NCBI GenBank assembly: GCA_027943245.1
Contig: JANDJZ010000831.1
Location: 1 to 13,315 of the forward strand
Reading direction: 5' to 3'
From: Acanthamoeba sp. SK_2022b
Taxonomy: Eukaryota > Discosea > Longamoebia > Acanthamoebidae
Length of the DNA stretch: 13,315 nucleotides
In this document: in pieces, positions 1-8,088 of the stretch
Position numbering within the stretch: the first letter of the stretch is position 1
Layout of the letters: each line of letters begins with the position of its first letter
Made by a program: the position numbers and the translations under genes
The notes under the pieces: generated by a model
Told to the model about the DNA's origin: nothing
Seen by the model: the letters and a program-made list of their open reading frames with translations, nothing else
Databases searched by the model: none

Positions 1-86
1 GCGTGCGTGTGCGTGTGCGTGTGCGTGTGCGTGTGCGTGTGCGTGTGCGTGTGCGTGTGCGTGTGCGTGTGCGTGTGCGTGTGCGT
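1..86. repeat. (GTGTGC)n hexanucleotide microsatellite
   Basis: An almost perfect run of alternating purine-pyrimidine hexamers touches the window's left edge, so its full length is unknown. It lies in the intron that begins at 98 on the minus strand of the coiled-coil gene. It is not a telomere repeat, because it has no TTAGGG-like unit. Confidence 0.95.
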
Positions 87-98
87 AGTGGGAGGTAC

Positions 99-2895
99 CT
101 GAGCAAGCTCGAACATGACCTCACGCACAAGTTCGCGACACTCGCGGGCCACGACCTCATCGAGCAGGCTGTTGCTCCATCCCTCCGTTTCCTACGCCAG
201 GGGACAACGAGCGCCGGTCAAATAAAATAAAATAAAATAAAAAATAAAATAAAATAAAAACAACAGCAGTGCAGTGAGAGAGGGAGCGGGGCTCACCTGC
301 TTGCGACCCTCCTGGCGAGCCTTGCGCTCCTGCTTCTTGCGATCCCTCTCGAGGGAGCGCGCCAAGTCTTCCTCCTGCTTGGCCTTGGCCTCTGCGGGTG
401 ACCAACGCACATCGGCACGCGCGGGTTGCGTTCAACATGGGAGCGGGAGTAGCGGAGAGAAGAGGGGAGGGGAGAGGAGAGGAGTAACGCACCTTCCTGC
501 ATCTTCTGCTGCTCCAGGACCTTGCGCTCGCCCTGGACGGTGCGCGCCACGAGCTTCTGGCAAAGATCGAGGACGACCTCCTCCACGATGCCCTGGGTGA
601 TCTCCTCCTCGAGCTGCTTCTGAATCTTGCGCATGACTGCAGCGCACACAAACAACGGCACTTAGTGCGGCCCTCGACAGACGCGGCACAGCGACAGCAG
701 CCAACGACATCGCGAGCTGTACTTTGCGCCTGCTGCTCCCTGCGTTGGCGCTCCTCGTTCTCGGCTTCGGTCTGCTTCTTTAGCAGAGCCTGCAACGGAG
801 GAGGTCGTGTCCTGGTTAGCGTAACGCGCCACGAAACGCAACCCGGCGGCGTGGAGTGAGATACCTGCTGCTGCAGCTGCCGCTGCTTGGCGGCCGCCGC
901 GGCCGCGGCCTTCTTTTCGGCCTCGGCCCGCCGCTGCTGCTGGGCCTTCTCCTCCTTCTCCTTCTTCGCGGCCTCCTCCTTCTCTCGCTCCCTTTCTCGC
1001 TCCTTCTCCCTTTCTTTCTCCTTTTCCTTCTCCTTTTCCTTCTCCTTGGCTTGGGCCTTTGCCGAGGCGCGAGGCGAGACGACTGGGGGCTGGGGCTTGG
1101 CGGGCTCCGCCAGGGCGGCCGGAGCGGCGACGGCGGCGGCTGGAGGGACGCGTGGGGACTTGCCGGAGGAGGAGGAGGGCGGAGGGGCGACGGCCTCCTT
1201 TTCCGCGGGAGCGCCTGCGGTCGAGTCCTTGGCCTTGGCTTTGACCGCGTGCTGCATGGCCTGCTTGACGTTCTGCGCCTCGGCAATGATCGCTGCCTCG
1301 CGCTTCCTGCGAGCTGCACGCACGCGCACGAGGGAGTAAAGCGTCAGACGGTCTCGGCGTGATGAAAGGCAGCAGCAAGGAGACAGCGAGGCCAGCGTAC
1401 TCTCCTCGTCCTCCACCGAGGCGAGGGCCTCCTGCGGCTGAGCCACCAAAGGGTTGAACGAAGCGTAAGAATAGCCCACACACCGTACAATGGCGAGCGC
1501 AAGGGGGAACGGGGGGAGGGAGAGCCGCGTACGATGGTGACTAACGGCGGCAGCATTTCGGAGTCGCTGTCGAAGCTCAACCCCTCTCGCTCAAACAGCT
1601 CGCCAAACACTCGCCGCTCCATCGAGAGCAGCTATAGTAGCACGCCCACGCCACACGCGGCCTCATGTGTGAGCTACGACACACTCGACAAGCAGAGAAG
1701 CAAAGACGGAGAGGGAGGGGGGGAGAGAGAGCAACGCACGTCCTTCTGGGGAACGATGTCGAGGGCGTGCGCTCGACGAGAGGGCAGACCCTCGCCGGGC
1801 ATGACCGTCGGAGGTCCGCCCACGCTGCCGCCTCGCTGCCGCTGCCTCTGGGCGGCCTTCTTCTTCTTCCGCTTCTTCTTCTTCTTTTCAGCCTTGCTCT
1901 GCCCCAGAGAGAGAGCAGCTCGTGAGAAAAACAACGCCGCCACACGTGGGGAGAAAAAGGCCAAGAGAGAGAGAGAGAGAGAGACGAGAGACGAGCGCTA
2001 CCATTCCCTTGGAGAGATCGGGAGCGACAACGCTGGGGAACTCGCAGTCCAGCGGCGAGAGCTGGCCGCCCGAGGGCAGCACGGGATAGATGGCGTCCGA
2101 GTAGAAGAGCTTGGTGAAGAAGTTGCCCAGGTGGTCCTGCTCCATGTCTGCAGAGAAGCGAGAGACAGATATATATATATAGAGAGAGAGAGAGAGATCA
2201 GATCGCCTAGATAGGGCTGAGATGATCAATCGGTCTGAAGGTGTGCGAGGGACGCTCACCTTCGGTGAGGGAGCGCAGCAGCCGCTCGAGGTCCTCAAAT
2301 CGGTCCGGGTGGGCACCGCGGAGGTGTAGGTAGAACGCAGCCTTGGACGTGAACCGAGCGCCGTCCAACTTGCATTCGACTTGTCCTGCACAATGCACGC
2401 GCGCGCGCAAGCAAGAGTGAGCGAGAGATGGAAAGGGAGCGAGCTGAGCAGAAAGAGGGGAATTAGGGGTCCATGTATCACTCACCTCCGGCGAGATGCC
2501 TCATCCAGTCGTTGGAGTAGTCGTAGATCAGATCCTTCATGGCCTGCCTCCTACGCGCATCCTGAGGGAAAGGAAGGAGCATGCTCACGGCGTCAACAAG
2601 TTGCCGGACGAAGAGCTGGCTCGTCGGGCGAGCGGTACGTACCGTGACGATGCTCCCATCGCAAATGTCGAACATTTCGAGAAATTCAAAGGCTCCTGGA
2701 AGGCAAGGGTGAGAGGGGGGGATATTGGTTGAGGCAAGGGCATGCAGCTGTACGTTTCTCGGGGATCGTCTGGAAGAGGAAGGGCACGCGAGGGACCTTG
2801 AGCCCCATGCCATAGCAGAGGTCATCCTTGGTTCCATTTCCATAAATCTTCTGAAAGAAATTGTGATATTGCAGGCTTTCCTTAAATTCGACCAT
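99..2895 (-). CDS. Charged coiled-coil protein, multi-exon, C-terminus outside the window
   Basis: I do not recognise the family. The exon model is 2895-2754, 2695-2643, 2561-2486, 2385-2260, 2147-2002, 1898-1740, 1631-1533, 1437-1401, 1313-865, 789-723, 636-493, 391-297 and 191-99. All twelve junctions agree in phase and give 562 codons, with a further GT donor at 98-97, so the gene continues off the left edge. The N-terminal part (about 230 residues) looks globular and includes a stretch FTSKAAFYLHLRGAHP that recalls the second half of a C2H2 finger but has only one cysteine. Then come a KKKKKRKKKK basic patch, a Pro/Ala/Ser-rich segment, and a long Lys/Glu/Arg helix. Near the visible end are two similar pieces, VEEVVLDLCQKLVAR and LDEVVARECRELVREV, separated by about 60 charged residues. 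The layout recalls the region after the Sac3 domain in GANP/Sac3 mRNA-export proteins, but no Sac3 domain is visible, so this is only a hint. The ATG at 2895 is the first usable one; the frame stays open upstream, so an extra 5' exon is possible. Confidence 0.72.
219..260. repeat. (AAAAT)n pentanucleotide repeat in an intron
   Basis: About eight copies of AAAAT lie inside the 192-296 intron of the coiled-coil gene. On the gene's strand this is a T-rich tract about 30 bases before the acceptor, so it probably also lengthens the polypyrimidine region. Confidence 0.9.
960..1047 (-). repeat. Purine-only coding tract for a Lys/Glu/Arg helix
   Basis: The minus strand here is nearly all AAG, GAG, CGC and AGG codons and encodes an alternating K-E and R-E run inside the large exon 1313-865. 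The i to i+4 spacing of opposite charges is typical of a stable single alpha-helix. The tract continues into an alanine and glutamine run near 865-900. Confidence 0.85.
1963..1986. repeat. (GA)n tract in an intron
   Basis: A simple AG repeat inside the 1899-2001 intron of the coiled-coil gene. On the gene's strand it is a CT tract just after the donor. Confidence 0.85.
2168..2197. repeat. (TA)n followed by (GA)n in an intron
   Basis: A short TA run followed by a GA run lies in the 2148-2259 intron of the coiled-coil gene. Confidence 0.85.
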
Positions 2896-3162
2896 ATTGG
2901 CCTCGCCCAGTTCGAGTTCTGAGCTCACGATCGTGAAACGCAGCACTGGGAGGGCGATCGGCGCAAGATGGCACTTCAATAAGTTTGATACAGAAAGGAA
3001 AAGAAGAGAAAAGCATGTGGAAGAAAACAAGAGAAAGGGCTGGCCAATCCGAACGATGTTCAAGAACGCTTCTCGCACCCTTGCTTTGGTGAGATGGATG
3101 TGATTTGGTGAACTTGCTGTATGTGTAGTTGGCACAAATGAAGAATACAAGGCAGAAGGAGC

Positions 3163-6100
3163 TCAGGCGGGGCTCTTCTTGATGACGTAGAGTAGCAGGA
3201 GGGAGATGAGCCGGAAGCCCACCGCCATGCCTGCCAACACGCCCAGACTCGGCCCTATATCGTTGAACACCAAATGCTGTTGCTTCATGATCACATTGCC
3301 GTCGTAGCCGAGACACACGGTCGGATCAGTCGAGGGACAGTCGTACACGTTGTCCTTAAGCTCGTTGACCTGCGTAGTAGACGTATCTCATTAGCTTTCG
3401 CTTCATCACCACTTTTGTAGCGGGGAAGTGGGACGTACGGCCATAGCCGCATAGGTGTATTGAAGGTAGGACGTGTAGCCGATGATCTCGAGGTAGATGA
3501 TAAACGAATCAGGATTGATGAGGTAGCCCATACCTTGCATGCCAAAAGCAAAAGCGACAGGAATGAGCACACAGGGGAGACGGTCTGACCAGGCTGAGGT
3601 CGAGAAAGGAAGGCGTACAGAGATTCCAGAAGGAGACGAAGGAGTTGGCCGCGAGGGAAGCGGTGGCAAACGTTCGCGTGAGAGCGATGAACAGGAACCC
3701 CAGCGATTCGGCCACGTACTGAGCCAGACTGCAACGCAAAGCAAATGAGCAAAGACACTAGTCCTGCACAACAGCGCGATGGCCCAAGACATAATCAGGA
3801 ATGGTGGCTGTACCCGACGCAGAGTGTAAACCACAGGAAGGCGTCCCACTCGGCCCGCAGCCCAACCATCCAGTAGTAGATGCTCGAGAAGAGGATGGGC
3901 ATGATCACTGCAAAGGGGAGCGAAGTGACCAGCATCGACAAAAAGTAGGGCAGCACCGACACCATGTTGTCGTGCTGTTCTCGGCTGAACACCTTCAGCT
4001 CGCCCTCATCTGCGGTGCAAGTCGTGTTGCGAGTCAGCAATGCGCGCGTGCTCAGTTGAAAGGCGAAGGGCGTGGCAAGCAGGGCGCCGTACAGTGCAGC
4101 ATCGTGGTGAGCATGACAACGTAGGGTTGAAGGCCCACCACACCGAAGATGGCACCCAGCCGGCCCTGGATGTCAGCCTGGCTGCTGTCGCCCACTTGGA
4201 GGAAGATGAGCCCCTAGTCACGTGAGAACGGTGAGTAGGCAGACAGCTCCTTTTTATTTATTTGTTTATTGTTTATTTATTTAGTTGATTATTTTTCCTT
4301 GATGTTTTTTTGTTTTGTTTGCGCGTACCATCGCAAGCGCCATGAGCACGGTCTCTAAGAGTTGTGAAACGAGGTAGGCATAGTTGCGGAGCAGATGCTT
4401 GAATCCACGATGGACGAGCACGCCGGTCTGGATCAGGTAGTTGGCCTTCTTGGCCCTCACCTACACGACGACCCCACGCTCTCGCACGTCAGGTCGGGCC
4501 GGGCCGAGTGCCATCAGCGCTTCGACGAGGGAGGGGGAGGACGGCGTACGTGGCCCATGAGCTCCCCTCGCGTGGTGACGGTGTTGGCGCGCTGCCGCCG
4601 AGGCGACAGCGGAGTCTCCATGAAATCGGGGTACGAGGCATCCTTCTCCTTGCGCCTCATTTCCTTGCTCTGTGTTGAACGCGTGGCTCGGAAGTAACTC
4701 GACAGGTCCTCCACCGATGGCCTACGCAACACTCGTTTCGTCTCATTAGCTCACGCACGCAACAGGGGCGGGGAGGTAGCATACCGCTGTACGGAGTTTT
4801 GGGAATCATCGAGGGCTTGCGAAAGGCTGGAGTCCAGACGGCCGCTGGAGGCAAAGCGAGCGGAGGCGGCGCTGCGCCGCATCGAGGGCGAGCTGCCGAT
4901 CTTGTCCGAGCTCTCGGTGCCTTCGCCGCCATCTGAGCCCGATCGGAACCGTGCGGAGGAGGCGCTGCGCCGCATCGAGGGCGAGCTACCGATCTTGTCG
5001 CTGCTCTCGCCTCCCTCGCCATCGGTCGACTTCATCATGTTGGACGACGAACGCCAACGACCTGACAAGTGATCGAGTGGTAAGTCGCGAACTTGAAGCG
5101 CAGAAACCAATCAATGCTAATCAAAAACAAAAAAATGAACATAAAAGAAAAAACAGCACTGAAAAATCAATTGCTGGACCTGATAGTGTCCGCTGTAGGG
5201 CTGCGCGACTGATGGTGCCCGATTGCTTGAGTTTGTCCAACCAACTACCTGACGACTGTTTCAATGCATCCCTATAAATGGAAATGTCGACAATTAAGTG
5301 ATGGCTGAACATTATCGAACTGAGGGTAGGCGCGTACCGGTCCAGTTTCTGCATGGTCATCCAGTCGTCCGAGGATTGGGTGAGGCCGAATCGCTTGCGG
5401 CCCTCGAGGGACAGCTCCTTCTCCTCTTCAATCTCAGCCTGCACCTCCTTGCGCATACGTGACGCGCGGAAGTACGAGGCCAGAGCGTCGATTCGCTGCA
5501 AGCACAGCTCTTCTTCACGCGAGTCCACTGTCACCATGTCCACTGTTGTGCGCCACGCCACGCGCACGGGTCATCTCCCTGCCCGAAGGCAGTGCAGGAG
5601 GAGGCACTTACAGACAAAGTCGGCAGGGTTCATCAGCGAAGGGCACTTGAGCCCAAGGCCTTCAAAGTAGGGCAGCATCCCTGTGGTGGGCCCGAAGTAG
5701 ATCTCGCGACCTGCAACGCAGAAATATTCAATTGAGAAAATTAAATGGTTGTGAAATGAGCGAGAGCGGCTTCGTTGCAAGGGAACGTTCACGGGCGCAC
5801 CTTTGGAAAGAAGCATGACCGAATCGAAGAGCTTGAAGACGTAGGATTGCGGTTGGTGAATAGTACAGATGACCGTTTTGCCCTGGCATGGAACAGAGGT
5901 GGTGGTGTGTCAACGACCTTGGTTGAGATGATTTGAGTCACCCCGGAACACACGGAAAGGGGAGTTCACCTGGCGTGTGATCGAGTGCAGCGTCTCGATG
6001 AGTGAAGTGGCCGTGAAGCTGTCCAGGCCCGACGTGGGCTCGTCCAAAAACAACACACCTGCCGATGGAATAATGTCAGCCAATTGTAGCGGCTCGGCAA

Positions 6101-7599
6101 CAAAGGAGAAAGAGAGACGCACTCGGGTTGGTCAACATCTACACCACCGTTGCATTTCGAGAACAGAAGAACGAAGGTTAGAGTCAAATACAACAGAAAA
6201 AGGAAACCTGCACCAGGGACTACGAACCTGAATGCCAATGGACACTCGCCGGCGTTGGCCGCCGGATATACCGTGAGAGCCATCACCACCAATCCGCCGA
6301 TTGGCACATTCCTTAAGTCCGAGCTCGCGGATCACCTCTTCGACCTAGGTGTCATCATCATCATCATCATTATCATCACAGCTTGGAGTCAACTTTGAAC
6401 GCTACGCAGGACAGCGATGGCCGATAGAAGTGAGGGAGGTGAGCACGCTACGATGAGCTTTTTCTTCTTGTGGGGAATGGACGATGGCAGACGCAGATAC
6501 CCGGCGTACTGAAGGGTCTCCCGCACGGTGAGGTGGGGCAGCAAGTGGTCGTGCTGTAGCACGTAGCCCACCACTTGCTTGGCCTACAATTACACGCGGC
6601 AACACCAGCATCCTATCAGGCAGGTGATCCACAAAAAATAAAAATAAAAATAATGAAAGAGGCGCACCTCCTTGGGGTTGAGCTCGTAACCCTCGAAGAT
6701 GATACGGCCGTCGATCTTGACTTTGCTGCCAAAGCCCATGGACGTGCCGTGCTGTACACGGCCAGCCAATACGTTCAGAAGAGTCGTCTTTCCGCTTCCT
6801 GTTAACACACGTCGGGGTCACACACAGCGCAGAATCGAGCCAGGGAGGAAGCGGTAAAGGAAGGGCGTGCGGGCCATACCGCTTCCGCCCATGATGGCAA
6901 GCAGCTGGCCGGGGTGGATGACGCCATCGATGTCGCGCAACATGTGCTTGGTGGTCTGCTTCTTGATCTTCCTTTTGCGATCCGCTCCACAGGCAAACAC
7001 CTCCTTCACGGTCTTCTTGCGCAGCCACACGTTAAGTCGCTCCAGCGCAAGACTCACACCTACATCCTGCTTCTGTCTCGCGTCTGATACATAACGCCGG
7101 CGACACTTTCAGCACAGAACAGCGCAGCATTGCATGCCATTTCTGCCAACATGAACACCCACGTGCATCAACATGAACGTACCTGGTGAGGCGGCCTCAT
7201 AGATGAGCTCGGTCACCGTCGGCCGACGTTCGCGCGTCCTGACCGAAAACCCGTCCGGGTCTTGTAGCTCCGACGCATCGCCATGCTGCAAACGGGTCAA
7301 CAACAAAGAACGAAAAGCGATACCCCACGAAAGAGCGAAAGCAAGGCACAAATTAATTACATAAAAAAAGAGAAATAAATTGTGACAAGTAGGCGCACCG
7401 GTAGACGGAAGCGAACTTGGTCCATCTCATCTTCTTCGTCAGATGAAGAGGAATCAACAACAAATAGATCTTTGTACTTGTCCTTCCCTTTGGTACTGTC
7501 TATTCGCAATTCGGGAACCCTGCGCTCCTGCATCTCCGTGCCTTCTTCATCCGACGAGCCTCCACCGAAGCGCACCTTGCGCCTTTCATCTCCATTCAT
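3163..7599 (-). CDS. ABCG/White-type ABC half-transporter
   Basis: A membrane protein that uses ATP to move an unknown, probably lipid-like or hydrophobic, substrate; half-transporters of this family work as dimers. Exons: 7599-7399, 7285-7183, 7083-6880, 6798-6668, 6583-6452, 6344-6228, 6092-5970, 5882-5801, 5710-5612, 5542-5338, 5271-5180, 5061-4785, 4721-4550, 4460-4329, 4213-4093, 4009-3814, 3728-3619, 3533-3439, 3369-3163. The phases agree and give 932 residues. The order is nucleotide-binding domain then membrane domain, the ABCG order. Visible motifs: Walker A GGSGSGKTT (about 167-175, split by an intron), Q-loop [13 protein letters not shown], signature [11 protein letters not shown] (284), Walker [13 protein letters not shown] (309), H-loop TIHQPQ (H346), then NPADF. 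Residues about 427-588 are a Ser/Arg/Glu-rich linker, longer than usual. The membrane part (about 650-932) includes VFSREQHD, an ABCG hallmark region. The acidic, Ser-rich N-terminus has three Ser-Ser-Asp/Glu clusters that could be CK2 sites. Two junctions are uncertain: the acceptor at 6092 and the intron 3534-3618. Confidence 0.95.
4251..4318. repeat. T-rich, TTTA-repeat intron segment
   Basis: A stretch of TTTATTTATTTG-like sequence fills most of the 4214-4328 intron of the ABCG gene. Its base composition contrasts sharply with the GC-rich exons on either side. I see nothing else in it. Confidence 0.8.
4838..5026 (-). repeat. 93-bp tandem duplication inside the ABCG linker exon
   Basis: Two adjacent copies offset by 93 bp (31 codons) each encode [15 protein letters not shown](A/S)SARF. 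The block GCGCTGCGCCGCATCGAGGG (plus strand) starts at 4869 and again at 4962. The copies are nearly identical in DNA across the core, so the duplication is probably fairly recent. The unit is an exact number of codons, so the frame is kept. Confidence 0.9.
6351..6379. repeat. (ATC)n trinucleotide repeat in an intron
   Basis: About nine ATC units with one interruption lie at the 3' end of the 6345-6451 intron of the ABCG gene, directly before the acceptor at 6344. Confidence 0.9.
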
Positions 7600-8088
7600 C
7601 TTTTTGTAACCTGAAGGCGGTCCCTCGCCTCGCGCTCTCTTCCGCCTTGCAACAGAAACCAAAAAAATGACAACAAACAATAAATAAATAGGTCGCGGTG
7701 GTTCGAGTTCGCCGGCGCTATTTGCTATTTGCGACGGAAATAAAATGTAAGTTAGGCTGGGCTGCCCCAGGCCGCTGGTCTTTCGGAAACTCTCTCCCTC
7801 AAGCCAACACCGCTAGCCGTTTCGCATGCCCCCAATTGGTTGATAAAAAGGGGAGATACTCTCGCACTTGGAGCTTATTCATTAACCCACACGCGGCGCG
7901 AGCCGGCCAGAAAAGAAGGGCCGAAAGGAGCTTCACCACGCTGTCGGCCAACTGTTCTCGCATGTGGCACACCTTCCTCCACTTTGCCGCTGCCCGCAGC
8001 AGCTCCTAGCAGGCGTTAAGGATGGAACACGTGTCGCCGTTCTCGATGGTTCTTAAGCTGGAAAATTGATTTTCAACAAGAATAGCTC
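7600..8088. promoter_or_regulatory. Divergent intergenic region between the ABCG and repeat-protein genes
   Basis: About 490 bp separates two start codons facing away from each other, so both promoters should lie here. The palindrome CCAATTGG (7832-7839) holds a CCAAT box on each strand, and GATAAAAAG at 7842-7850 is a weak TATA-like match on the plus strand. The side next to the ABCG start is AT-rich with TAAATAAATA at 7681-7690. A possible 3' splice site (AATAG, ending 8085) just before the plus-strand ATG leaves room for a 5' intron. These sites are inferred from pattern only. Confidence 0.5.

Noticed and set aside
1..86. Telomeric or subtelomeric repeat
   Set aside because: The unit is GTGTGC rather than a telomere unit, and it lies in an intron with an exon right next to it.
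887..1339. Long plus-strand frames rich in Leu, Ser and Ala opposite the large coiled-coil exon
   Set aside because: They are antisense shadows of a low-complexity GC-rich exon whose minus-strand frame agrees in phase with twelve spliced neighbours.
5180..5249. Earlier donor (GTAGTT) in ABCG exon 11
   Set aside because: It keeps phase and remains possible, but the longer exon adds a protein-like [20 protein letters not shown] kept the longer form although its GTCCAG donor is weak.
7700..7710. GGTTCGAGTTC, like a tRNA T-loop or B box
   Set aside because: The flanks can form a weak T stem, but no matching acceptor stem, A box or D arm lies upstream.
7698..8009. Plus-strand open frame of about 100 codons in the divergent region
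   Set aside because: It begins at GTG, has no splice or domain signal, and its composition does not resemble the nearby genes; it is more likely promoter and leader sequence.
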